A stretch of DNA of 8,308 nt from Chryseobacterium gleum (GTDB taxonomy: Bacteria; Bacteroidota; Bacteroidia; Flavobacteriales_D; Sanyastnellaceae): positions 1 to 8,308 of the forward strand of contig CALQJP020000087.1 of assembly GCA_943330925.2 (NCBI GenBank), in the 5' to 3' direction. Shown here piece after piece: positions 1 through 6,752 of the stretch. A program made the translations under genes and the position numbers. The notes under the pieces were generated by a model, which did no database searches, was not told the DNA's origin, and saw nothing but the letters and a program-made list of their open reading frames with translations. Every line of letters begins with the position of its first letter. The first letter of the stretch is position 1.

Positions 1-260
1 ACCCCAATGAGCACGTCGTAAAGGCAAAGAATGAGAACTTACTTATTCCTGCAATGAGCACCGGTGTTGGTCTTGTAATTCACGGACTCGATAAATTCAA
101 TCCGACTGCGGGTGTTTCGAACGTTGAAGTGCCAACTTCAGTGAAGGAAACTACGGATAAGAAGGGTAAGGCAACTCTCAGCGACAAAGTACGCGAGACG
201 AAGGAATCACAAGGATTATTAAGTCGCATCAAAGAATTCTTCGATGCGGAAGAAGAATAA
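1..260 (+). CDS. ftsA: C-terminal end of a probable cell-division protein FtsA (5' truncated by window)
   Basis: The reading frame is open from base 3 and ends at TAA 258-260, giving the last 85 residues of a longer protein. The fragment starts PNEHVV and soon reaches STGVGLVIHGL. This resembles the end of the FtsA actin-like fold, where a PNEH-type segment is followed by an ATG(V/I)GL(V/L) strand and helix. A polar, Lys/Glu-rich linker of about 35 residues follows, and the protein ends in a short amphipathic segment, GLLSRIKEFFDAEEE. In FtsA such a C-terminal helix attaches the protein to the inner membrane, where it anchors FtsZ filaments at the division site. An ATG at 54 exists but lies inside the conserved domain, so it is not the start. 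A terminator follows directly and no ftsZ lies downstream, although ftsA-ftsZ is the common order. The call rests on a short fragment; another actin-like ATPase of the FtsA/PilM group is possible. Confidence 0.68.
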   Translation, partial: PNEHVVKAKNENLLIPAMSTGVGLVIHGLDKFNPTAGVSNVEVPTSVKETTDKKGKATLSDKVRETKESQGLLSRIKEFFDAEEE

Positions 261-280
261 TAACTAGTAAACTATCGCAG

Positions 281-328
281 TGGCGGTGCATTTCAATGAT
301 TCATTGTGGTGCATCGCCATTTGTTTTT
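281..328 (+). terminator. Rho-independent terminator after the ftsA-like gene
   Basis: The arms 281-290 (TGGCGGTGCA) and 310-319 (TGCATCGCCA) pair over ten positions with one G-U wobble. An inner perfect stem, 294-299 with 301-306 (CAATGA/TCATTG), extends the hairpin and leaves a small internal loop. A T-rich tail, TTTGTTTTT, runs from 320 to 328. It sits 20 nt after the stop at 260 and 26 nt before the DedA start, so it separates the division gene from the downstream run. There is no matching A-run on the left side, so it should work only on the + strand. Confidence 0.85.
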
Positions 329-354
329 AATCACGTTCGTAACCAATCATCACT

Positions 355-996
355 ATGTCGACTTTAATTGATTTTGTGCTACACATCGACGAACACTTGA
401 TGGCCATGGTGGCCAATTATGGTGTTTACATTTATGCAATCCTGTTTTTGATCGTTTTCGTCGAAACGGGTTTGATTGTTATGCCGTTATTGCCGGGCGA
501 CTCGTTGCTATTTGCAGCGGGAGCTATTGCGGCGGCCAACAACAACGAGGGATTGAACGTTTGGGTAATCATGCCGCTACTCATACTTGCTGCGCTGTGC
601 GGCGACAACGTGAATTACTTCGTAGGTAAGTTTTTCAGTGAGCAGATTAAGAAGCGAGACCGTATCCTGTTTTTCAAGCGTGAGTATATCACGCAGACAG
701 AAGCTTTTTATGAGAAGTATGGAAGGCAGGCCATTATCATGGCGCGCTTTGTTCCCATTGTTCGCACCATAGCGCCGTTTGTTGCGGGCGCAGGCAATAT
801 GCCCTATCGAAAGTACATTTCTGTGTGCTTCTTGGGAGCGATTCTTTGGGTGGTTGGTATCACTCTGCTGGGGTATACATGCGGCGGATTTGAAATCGTA
901 AAGAACAATTTCGAGATTGTTGTATTCGGTATCATCGGTGTTTCAATACTTCCGATAATTATAGGAGTGTTGAAGGCTAAACTCAAGAAATCGTAA
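355..996 (+). CDS. DedA-family inner-membrane protein (possible undecaprenyl-phosphate flippase)
   Basis: The 213-residue product has the length and pattern of the DedA (SNARE-associated/VTT) family. A first membrane segment ends in VETGLIVMPLLPGDSLLF (about 36-53), with E37 and D49. The re-entrant signature ARFVPIVRTIAPFVAGAGNM (130-149) follows, with R131 and R137. Hydrophobic helices cover about 154-175 and 186-206. These acidic and arginine residues fall almost where E39, D51, R130 and R136 are essential in E. coli YqjA. The family includes proton-dependent transporters and, in several bacteria, undecaprenyl-phosphate flippases that return the lipid carrier to the cytoplasmic face. ATG 355 is the first start after the terminator and has no obvious Shine-Dalgarno. 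The aroE start lies 8 nt after the stop. Because a Wzx/Wzy cluster follows, a carrier-recycling role is plausible, but that is inference; DedA paralogues also act in membrane homeostasis and metal or oxyanion resistance. Confidence 0.9.
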   Translation: MSTLIDFVLHIDEHLMAMVANYGVYIYAILFLIVFVETGLIVMPLLPGDSLLFAAGAIAAANNNEGLNVWVIMPLLILAALCGDNVNYFVGKFFSEQIKKRDRILFFKREYITQTEAFYEKYGRQAIIMARFVPIVRTIAPFVAGAGNMPYRKYISVCFLGAILWVVGITLLGYTCGGFEIVKNNFEIVVFGIIGVSILPIIIGVLKAKLKKS

Positions 997-1004
997 GCGC
1001 TGCG

Positions 1005-1760
1005 TTGGATGCCACAGCAAAAAATCGCTTGTTTGGCTTAGTGGGTTATCCGCTGGTGCATTCGTTCTCGAAGGGGTATTTCACCAAGCGTTTTGAAGAG
1101 TTGCATTTGTCCGAATGCCGATACCTCAACTTTTCCATTTCGGATATTGCTCAGTTGCCCGATTTGATTGCAACGCAGCCCGAGTTGGAAGGGTTGAACG
1201 TAACGATTCCTTACAAGGAATCTATCATGCCTTATCTGAACGAGCTGGATGAAGTGGCGCAAGCTGTGGGTGCCGTGAATTGCATAAAGTTACAGCAAGG
1301 CAAACTCATCGGATACAATACCGACGCATATGGGTTTGAAATGAGCATCAAGCCGTTTCTCGAGAATCATTATGAGCGTGCGCTCATACTTGGAACGGGC
1401 GGCGCATCGAAGGCTGTGGCCTATGTGCTCCGCAAGTGGGGCATCCCTTTTCATTTTGTGAGCAGAACACCACAGGGGGAACAAGAGATGGGGTATGATG
1501 TGCTGAAGGCAGAGGTGATTCATCATTTTCCGTTGATCATCAATACCACTCCGCTGGGCACGTATCCGGATATTGATGCATGCCCTTATTTGCCCTACGA
1601 GGGTTTGTCGGAAAAGCATTTTCTGTATGATTTGATTTACAATCCGGAAGAAACAACATTCCTTCGACTGGGTCGTTTGGCCGGTGCGAAAACCATGAAC
1701 GGACATGCCATGCTGATCAAGCAGGCAGAGAAGAGTTGGGAAATTTGGAATCGAGTTTAG
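1005..1760 (+). CDS. aroE: Shikimate dehydrogenase (NADP-dependent), apparent TTG start
   Basis: This cytoplasmic enzyme reduces 3-dehydroshikimate to shikimate with NADPH in the chorismate pathway. The 251-residue protein carries the full signature. S20 and S22 in HSFSKGYF bind shikimate. NVTIPYKE (65-72) holds catalytic K71. GYNTDAYGF (103-111) holds D107. The NADP loop is GTGGASKA (130-137), followed by SRT (153-155). INTTPLGTYPD (179-189), YDLIYNPEET (208-217) and MNGHAMLIKQA with Q240 complete the pattern. The length is slightly below that of E. coli AroE (about 270). The frame has a stop at 978-980 and no ATG before the conserved core. TTG 1005 is therefore the best start; TTG 1029 is a shorter option that would begin right at FGLVGYPL. 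No Shine-Dalgarno is visible. The gene lies 8 nt after dedA and 10 nt before the first flippase, so it is probably co-transcribed with the glycan genes. Confidence 0.95.
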   Translation: MDATAKNRLFGLVGYPLVHSFSKGYFTKRFEELHLSECRYLNFSISDIAQLPDLIATQPELEGLNVTIPYKESIMPYLNELDEVAQAVGAVNCIKLQQGKLIGYNTDAYGFEMSIKPFLENHYERALILGTGGASKAVAYVLRKWGIPFHFVSRTPQGEQEMGYDVLKAEVIHHFPLIINTTPLGTYPDIDACPYLPYEGLSEKHFLYDLIYNPEETTFLRLGRLAGAKTMNGHAMLIKQAEKSWEIWNRV

Positions 1761-1770
1761 ATACGATTTG

Positions 1771-3030
1771 ATGAGCGTTAAAAAGAGGACATTCATACAA
1801 AATGTGATGGTGCTTGCCACGGGCACGGCAGTTTCGCAGTTGATTCCCTTTTTGACGTTACCGCTTCTCCAGAAATACTTCTATGGTCCGGAAGACTTCG
1901 CCAAGTTGGCATCGTTTGTTTTCTTCAGTGAAATGTTGGGTATAGTAAGCACCCTGAAATTGGAGTATGCCATTGTGGGCAAGCCTTCCTTGCGCGATTC
2001 GCGTGAGGTGGCCATTACCGGTTTCAGGGTTGTTGTCCTGATGTCTTTACTGGCGCTGATTATAGCCGCTTGTTGCTATCGGTTCGATTGGATTCACGGC
2101 TTGCATGAACTGGGCGTAAGTATTTTTCTAATGCCCTTTGTTGTGCTTGCCATGGGCTGTGTGCAGCTCACATCCTACTGGTTCAATGCACGCAAAGACT
2201 ATGAGCGAATTGCACAAGGCAAATTCGTTCAGACTGCCACCGGTGAAGGAGTGAAGATGGCTGCCGGTTTTGCAGGGTTGAATTTCTCAGGACTTATTGT
2301 TGGCAGAACAGGTGGTTATGGGTTAGCGGCGTTGATTCAATTTTGGAAGTACAATAGGGAGGCTGCTGTTGTTGAGCGACGCAATTTTTCGAAATTGGAA
2401 TTGATCAAGCAGCACAAGTCCTATGTGCTGTATACCACACCGAGCGTGTTTGTTGGCGCATTCATCAACTTCATGTACATCGAACTGTTTGTGCAGAATT
2501 TCGGAGCGGTTAGTGCGGGTATGGTGAGTGTTGCCATGACCTACGTAGGCGCCGGATTGGGCATGGTAGCCGCATCGATCTCTCAAGTGTATTACGGCAC
2601 AATAGCTTCCATTCACGATCGAAAAACCATGCTTTCGCTCTACGGAAAGTTTTTGGGTAGGCTTACGTTGATGTCGGCCGGCATGACAGCCATGGTGTGG
2701 CTTATGCCCGCATCATGGGTAGTGGGAGTGCTTGGCCCGGAGTGGAACGACTTGATTGTGTATTGCCGTGTCATCAGTGTTTGGCTGGGTGTATGGTTTG
2801 TTTCGTCGTCGCTTTCTTTTATCTACCTGCGGTTGCAGCGCCAACGTGAAATGCTCCTTTTTGATGCAGCACATGTCGTCATGGTCTACGTCGGTTTTCA
2901 CACGGGAAGAGCCATTGGCGGTGATGCGTTGTCTGCGCTGTGGGGTTTTACTGCAGCGCAGGTAGTATCCTATGTGATTGCTATACTTTTGGCTTTGTCT
3001 TTTATCAAAATATCCAAATCGCTGCATTAA
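1771..3030 (+). CDS. Wzx-type oligosaccharide flippase, first copy (MOP/MATE superfamily)
   Basis: The 419-residue polytopic membrane protein has the layout of the polysaccharide-biosynthesis branch of the MOP superfamily. There is a short basic N-terminus (MSVKKRTF), then about twelve hydrophobic segments running almost to the end. Family-like landmarks are ATGTAVSQLIPFLTLPLLQK in the first helix, the FYGPEDFAKLASFVFF loop, LKLEYAIVG, YWFNARKDYERIAQGK, GLIVGRTGGYGLAA, SYVLYTTPS at the start of the second half, and VLGPEWND. Such proteins move undecaprenyl-diphosphate-linked repeat units across the inner membrane. The frame also contains TTG 1768, directly before ATG 1771; the ATG was chosen. 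aroE ends 10 nt upstream, and a second member of the same family starts 29 nt downstream. The substrate cannot be read from the sequence. No frameshift or truncation is visible. The symbol wzx is not assigned because there are two candidates. Confidence 0.88.
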   Translation: MSVKKRTFIQNVMVLATGTAVSQLIPFLTLPLLQKYFYGPEDFAKLASFVFFSEMLGIVSTLKLEYAIVGKPSLRDSREVAITGFRVVVLMSLLALIIAACCYRFDWIHGLHELGVSIFLMPFVVLAMGCVQLTSYWFNARKDYERIAQGKFVQTATGEGVKMAAGFAGLNFSGLIVGRTGGYGLAALIQFWKYNREAAVVERRNFSKLELIKQHKSYVLYTTPSVFVGAFINFMYIELFVQNFGAVSAGMVSVAMTYVGAGLGMVAASISQVYYGTIASIHDRKTMLSLYGKFLGRLTLMSAGMTAMVWLMPASWVVGVLGPEWNDLIVYCRVISVWLGVWFVSSSLSFIYLRLQRQREMLLFDAAHVVMVYVGFHTGRAIGGDALSALWGFTAAQVVSYVIAILLALSFIKISKSLH

Positions 3031-3153
3031 TCCGTGAAGGCATTCATTGCATGTAACCCATGAAGAAACTACTTGCGAAATCGAAAACGTTTCAGTTGGA
3101 TCGCGCTCTCAAATTGACGAGCGCCACTGCTGCAGCGCAAGTAGTGAGCTATG
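2950..3153 (+). repeat. Imperfect 25-bp direct repeat pair (2950-2974 and 3129-3153) at the flippase-flippase junction
   Basis: The copies match at 20 of 25 positions and share the core CTGCAGCGCA, followed by GTAGT and CTATG. The left copy lies near the 3' end of the first flippase and the right copy near the 5' end of the second. Both are read in the frame that gives AAQVVSY. The match may be chance, since A-Q-x-x-S-Y-like residues are common in the first helix of these flippases, or it may be a trace of the duplication or a recombination site. The coordinates span both copies and the unrepeated sequence between them. Confidence 0.35.
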
Positions 3154-4313
3154 CAGCAATGCCCGTGCTGAGTAGGATTTTCAGTGTGGACGATTATTCA
3201 ATTCTTGCGCTGTTTTTTTCCTGGATGCTCCCGCTCGTTGTGTTGTCGACGCTGCGCATTGAGTTTAGCATACCTGATTCGGAGAATATCGAAGAGGCTA
3301 CGTCTCGCCGCAATGTCGCTATGAAGGTGTCGCTTGTGTTTAGCGGGCTTGTGTTGCTGGTGGGTGCGATTTTGTATTTCACGGGTGTAGCACGAAATAG
3401 CATTGTTTGGATGTTGCCCATCGGTGTTCTGTGCACGGCATGGGTTCAGATTTATAACTTCTATACCACGCGCACCGAAGAATATGCCCTCAACAGTTGG
3501 GTTAGAATTTTGGGCAATCTCGCGATAAGTGGATTGTCTCTTTTGATCGGATTTTACTTTTATCACTCGCAAGGATTGGTGGTTGGGTTTATTGCTGGTC
3601 AGTTTATTTCGCTCGTTGTCTTTTCCGTTTTTGTGAAGCAAAAGCCCGGCAGTTATCTGCAGCGTGAGGTGAGCATTACACAGCAGGGTCTGTCGAAATT
3701 CAGCAAGTATATTTTTTACAACACACCCAATGGTTTACTCGAAGTGCTGCAGTTGAGCTTGATTGTGTTTTTTTTGGAAGGTGCATTTGGAGCACTGGTT
3801 ACAGGCGCGTTCTATTTGTGTTGGAGAATTTTGCAGGCCCCGGCGGCATTGATCAGCAGCACCATATTTCTCGCGCAGTATTCGAAGGCATCAGAGCTTC
3901 ACAGAAGTGGTCAGTCGTTTCATAAAATGATCATGTCCACCTTCTTGTTGCTGTTTGGGATGGCGCTGCCGTTCATTTTGTTGCTGTTTTTTTTCGGGCA
4001 AGATTTATTCGTGTTTGTGTTTGGTGCCGAATGGGCGCAGGCCGGACAATTTGCCTCGGTGTTGATTCTGTTCTTCGGTTTGAATTTCGCCATTGCACCG
4101 TTCAACTATGTAGCACTGATTAAAGGAAAGCACAAACAGCAATTGATGATTGCAGCAATTGATTTGTTGACGCGTTGCTTGGCGTTTTACATTGGATATC
4201 GTTTCGGAAGCGCGCAACTGGCCATCACCCTTTTTTCAGTGGCGGGGTCCATTTTCTGTTTGGTCTATCTTGCGTGGTATTATCGATTGGCAAAGAGCGA
4301 AAACACCCTATGA
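3060..4313 (+). CDS. Wzx-type oligosaccharide flippase, second copy (MOP/MATE superfamily)
   Basis: The 417-residue protein belongs to the same family as the preceding gene and has almost the same length, with about twelve membrane segments. Landmarks are a basic N-terminus (MKKLLAKSK), SATAAAQVVSYAAMPVLSRIF then VDDYSILALFFSWMLPLVVL, STLRIEFSIPDSENIEEA, the cytoplasmic TTRTEEYALNSW, GLVVGFIAGQF, the mid-protein YIFYNTPNGLLEVL, and FGAEWAQAG. The same positions can be followed in the first copy (LKLEYAIVG, YVLYTTPS, LGPEWND), yet overall identity looks low. The two are therefore old paralogues or separately acquired rather than a recent duplication. ATG 3060 follows the previous stop by 29 nt without a visible Shine-Dalgarno. 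The gene holds T8 runs at 3768-3775 and 3987-3994 and a T7 run at 3213-3219, all within Phe-rich helices. The expected role is export of a lipid-linked glycan. Which copy serves the neighbouring polymerase is unknown. Confidence 0.88.
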   Translation: MKKLLAKSKTFQLDRALKLTSATAAAQVVSYAAMPVLSRIFSVDDYSILALFFSWMLPLVVLSTLRIEFSIPDSENIEEATSRRNVAMKVSLVFSGLVLLVGAILYFTGVARNSIVWMLPIGVLCTAWVQIYNFYTTRTEEYALNSWVRILGNLAISGLSLLIGFYFYHSQGLVVGFIAGQFISLVVFSVFVKQKPGSYLQREVSITQQGLSKFSKYIFYNTPNGLLEVLQLSLIVFFLEGAFGALVTGAFYLCWRILQAPAALISSTIFLAQYSKASELHRSGQSFHKMIMSTFLLLFGMALPFILLLFFFGQDLFVFVFGAEWAQAGQFASVLILFFGLNFAIAPFNYVALIKGKHKQQLMIAAIDLLTRCLAFYIGYRFGSAQLAITLFSVAGSIFCLVYLAWYYRLAKSENTL

Positions 4314-4341
4314 TTTTCATGCAATTTCTTCACGGCAATAG

Positions 4342-5337
4342 ATGACAAACAGGCTTGGTAAACCAAAAGTGCTATTCATTATTCCCGGTTCGCCTGAAGG
4401 AAACTCCATGATATTTTCCAAGCGTCAGGCCCGCGAGTTGGCAGCGCAAGGAGCCGACGTGCATGTGCATTATCTCAGTTCTCGCACCAATCCAATCTAT
4501 CTTTTCAAGGAGTTGTTTCGCTTACGTGCATTGGTGAAGTCGATGAAGCCCGACGTGGTGCATGCTCACTACGGAACGGTTACTTCGTTTCTTGCCTCTT
4601 GGGCTGGAGCGAAGCACCTTGTTATCACGTTTCATGGGAGCGATTTAAACTTTGTCAAGAGTGAGTTTTTCGTGAAAGAGCTTTTTGCGAAGTTGCTCTC
4701 GCAACTGTCCGTGCTGCGAGCCGCAGCAGTGCTTTGTGTGAGCAATAGGTTGCTTGATAAGTTATGGTGGAGAAAAGACATTGCGCGTGTGTTGCCATTT
4801 GGAGTTGATCTGACTAATTACCATCCGATGGCGCAGAATGAAGCACGCGAACAAGTAAACTTTTCTCAGGATGTGGAATACATCCTGTTCAACAACAGTG
4901 CAGCGGTGAAGCGATTTGATATTGCAGAGGCTGCTGTTCAATTGCTGAAGGATGAGGGAAGAACTATTGAGTTGGTTGCACTTTCGGGAGGTGTGACTTA
5001 CGAACGAATGCTGTTGTTGCTGAATGCATGCAGCTGCTTGCTTATTTGCAGCGACAGTGAAGGAAGCCCGGTTATGGTGAAGGAAGCGATGGCCTGCAAT
5101 CTGCCGGTAGTTGCAACAGACGTTGGCGACGTGGCGTCCGTTATTAGCGGTTCGCAACCCATGGCTGTGGCTGATCAGCAATCGGAGGCCCTTGCTAATG
5201 CTTTGCGAAAAGTGTTGATGGAAAAACGGAGAAGCAACGGTCGCGAAGTGGTTGTTGCAAAGGAATTGAATTCAGATAGAATTGCTGAACGCCTGATGAT
5301 GGTTTACAGTGAAATAATGAACGCCCGTCATACATGA
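4342..5337 (+). CDS. Glycosyltransferase family 4 (GT-B fold)
   Basis: This cytoplasmic or peripheral membrane enzyme should transfer a sugar from a nucleotide donor to the growing lipid-linked repeat unit with retention of configuration. The 331-residue product shows both GT-B halves. The N-terminal acceptor domain has VLFIIPGSPEGNSMIFSKRQ (10-29), KPDVVHAHYG (69-78) and ITFHGSDL (95-102). CVSNRLLDKL (132-141) and PFGVDLTNYHP (152-162) cross the hinge. The donor domain holds the EX7E motif E240-GSPVMVK-E248, then LPVVATDVGDV (254-264). It is shorter than many GT4 enzymes (360-400), mainly in the C-terminal half, but all key motifs are present. The start is well fixed because an in-frame TAG (4339-4341) directly precedes ATG 4342. 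The 3' end overlaps the polymerase gene by ATGA, implying translational coupling. Sugar and linkage cannot be told from sequence; the N-terminal HAHYG pattern is shared with hexose transferases of many capsule and O-antigen clusters. Confidence 0.92.
   Translation: MTNRLGKPKVLFIIPGSPEGNSMIFSKRQARELAAQGADVHVHYLSSRTNPIYLFKELFRLRALVKSMKPDVVHAHYGTVTSFLASWAGAKHLVITFHGSDLNFVKSEFFVKELFAKLLSQLSVLRAAAVLCVSNRLLDKLWWRKDIARVLPFGVDLTNYHPMAQNEAREQVNFSQDVEYILFNNSAAVKRFDIAEAAVQLLKDEGRTIELVALSGGVTYERMLLLLNACSCLLICSDSEGSPVMVKEAMACNLPVVATDVGDVASVISGSQPMAVADQQSEALANALRKVLMEKRRSNGREVVVAKELNSDRIAERLMMVYSEIMNARHT
5334..5337 (+). promoter_or_regulatory. ATGA stop/start overlap coupling the GT4 and polymerase genes
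   Basis: The TGA of the glycosyltransferase (5335-5337) overlaps the ATG of the polymerase (5334-5336). No Shine-Dalgarno is evident, so re-initiation by the terminating ribosome is the likely way the polymerase is translated. This ties the levels of the two products together. Confidence 0.75.
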
Positions 5338-6752
5338 TCAATTTAATCCTACTTACGCTCACTACCGTAGCTGCTGTATTTCTACAGTATAAAATCTGGC
5401 AGAAAACCAAAAGCATCGTGCTGCTTCTGCCAACACTCGTAATCTATTATTGGTCAATGATGGGAGGCTGGGCAGTCACCATCGATTTGCTGACGGGCAA
5501 TGCGCTGGAGCATGTTGGCTTTCATTATTATTCCTATTTCGATAAGCTGTTTGCCATTCAGTTGAACAGTAGCTATTTCTTCAGTTTGTGCATGTTCTCG
5601 CTGTTCTTGCTCGTTTTTCAAGCAAGCGTATTGTTTATGGTGCGACGGGTTTCTCCTGATGCCTCACAGCCCGCGCGCACAATCCCTGTGCTGAACCATT
5701 GGATACTGATAGGTATTGCATGCATCATGGCAATCATAAGTTATTTTTTTATCAGGGCTCAAATTGGAGAGGCTATCTCGAACCATGAGTCGCTGTATAT
5801 CTATTTGAGTCATCATGCAGGTAGTTATTATTCGCTCTATCAGATTAGCAAGTCTGCGTCACTTTTTTTAGTGCTTTTCGGCATTTCCTTGATGATGAGC
5901 CAGCAAGAGGGAAGACGATTTCGCGGCAATTATTCGATAACGTTAATCATAGCATACGCATTCGTTTTGTTTGTTTTGCTCACCTATTCGGCATTGATTG
6001 GAAGCCGAAACGATTTGTTGTTTGCGTTTCTTTTTGCGATTGCATTTTATGTCACCAACGCAAAGAAAATCAGCTTCTATCGAATCGGAATCTTACTCGG
6101 AGGATTGGCAGCCATCATTGTATTGATTGAAATGACACGGGCGTTGCCGATACTGGACTATTTGGGTTTGTCGACCGGGCCGGGTATTCCAACCGAACAG
6201 GTCGTTCAGAAAATGTCTTTTACCGCATCCGTGCTAAGTCTTATGGCCAGCAATGAGATGTTTGCGGGACACATGTCGATGTACGGGGCGGTTTATTATG
6301 AAGTACCCTTCACGTATGGTGGAAGCTTTAATTACCTGCTTCACTCGATGATTCCGAGGTTTGTTGAAGTGACGCGGCCCATCGATTCATATCAGCATTA
6401 TACAGCGGCCATTCACTATACCGAAGTGCAGGGTTTCACCATTAACCATGCAACGGGATGGTATGTGAACTTTGGTGTGTTGGGCGTTGCAATGGGGGCT
6501 TTGCTTCTTGGTTTATTGGTGGGGTATGCATTCCTGATTCAGTCTAAAGTCAATACTTCGAATTGGTTTGCGTATATCGTTCAAACCATTTTAGTCTTGT
6601 CAATCGCGGCCTTTTTTCCGGCCTTGATACGCACCGGCCCTGAAGGGTTTAAAGCGCTTTTTTTTGAAGCGATACTCATACCTTCATTCCTCCTGTATGC
6701 TGTCTATAAAACCTCTTCTATAACTCGAAAGAAGGTAAGCCATGAAGATTAA
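5334..6752 (+). CDS. Wzy-like O-antigen / repeat-unit polymerase
   Basis: The 472-residue protein is almost entirely hydrophobic helices, with periplasm-type loops between them. It has the architecture of Wzy-type oligosaccharide repeat-unit polymerases, which join flipped repeat units on the periplasmic side and release undecaprenyl diphosphate. Landmarks are YSALIGSRNDLLFAFLFAIA (218-237) with R225 in the G-S-R position typical of the family, and a long loop (about 270-375) with LHSMIPRFVEVTRPIDSY (336-353). The loop ends in FTINHATGWYVNFGVLGVAM (368-387), resembling the common pattern of a polar residue followed by Y-x-N-F-G at the entry to a late helix. The last helices end near 458, before a basic tail. 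Wzy proteins are poorly conserved, so the call rests on topology, these motifs and position after two flippases. The start overlaps the GT4 stop. The 3' end overlaps the GT2 gene by 11 nt. A T8 run (6658-6665) and T7 runs (5744-5750, 5863-5869) lie in it. Confidence 0.85.
   Translation: MINLILLTLTTVAAVFLQYKIWQKTKSIVLLLPTLVIYYWSMMGGWAVTIDLLTGNALEHVGFHYYSYFDKLFAIQLNSSYFFSLCMFSLFLLVFQASVLFMVRRVSPDASQPARTIPVLNHWILIGIACIMAIISYFFIRAQIGEAISNHESLYIYLSHHAGSYYSLYQISKSASLFLVLFGISLMMSQQEGRRFRGNYSITLIIAYAFVLFVLLTYSALIGSRNDLLFAFLFAIAFYVTNAKKISFYRIGILLGGLAAIIVLIEMTRALPILDYLGLSTGPGIPTEQVVQKMSFTASVLSLMASNEMFAGHMSMYGAVYYEVPFTYGGSFNYLLHSMIPRFVEVTRPIDSYQHYTAAIHYTEVQGFTINHATGWYVNFGVLGVAMGALLLGLLVGYAFLIQSKVNTSNWFAYIVQTILVLSIAAFFPALIRTGPEGFKALFFEAILIPSFLLYAVYKTSSITRKKVSHED
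6728..6735 (+). promoter_or_regulatory. Purine-rich ribosome binding site for the GT2 gene
   Basis: AAAGAAGG ends 6 nt before ATG 6742 and lies inside the end of the polymerase gene. It is the only convincing Shine-Dalgarno-like sequence before a start in this window. It supports initiation at 6742 even though that start overlaps the upstream gene by 11 nt. Confidence 0.55.

Noticed and set aside
54..260. A separate 68-residue small protein starting at ATG 54
   Set aside because: The frame is open to the left edge, and the residues before ATG 54 (PNEHVV and onward) continue the FtsA-like domain, so ATG 54 is an internal methionine.
294..306. Perfect CAATGA-T-TCATTG palindrome as a regulator operator
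   Set aside because: It is the inner stem of the terminator hairpin at 281-319, which explains it without a DNA-binding protein.
320..347. Possible dedA promoter with TTTG at 320-323 and TAACCAAT at 340-347
   Set aside because: The second element matches the -7 consensus only at its TA, and TTTG is part of the terminator T-tail. Some promoter must drive the run, but it cannot be placed with confidence.
1290..1826. 178-codon open frame on the - strand across aroE
   Set aside because: It is antisense to a gene with every AroE motif and shows no recognisable domain. It is a shadow of the coding strand.
3198..3641. 147-codon open frame on the - strand within the second flippase
   Set aside because: The product is low-complexity, polar and Asn/Lys/Arg-rich, as expected from the complement of a membrane-protein gene. 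It has no family signature.
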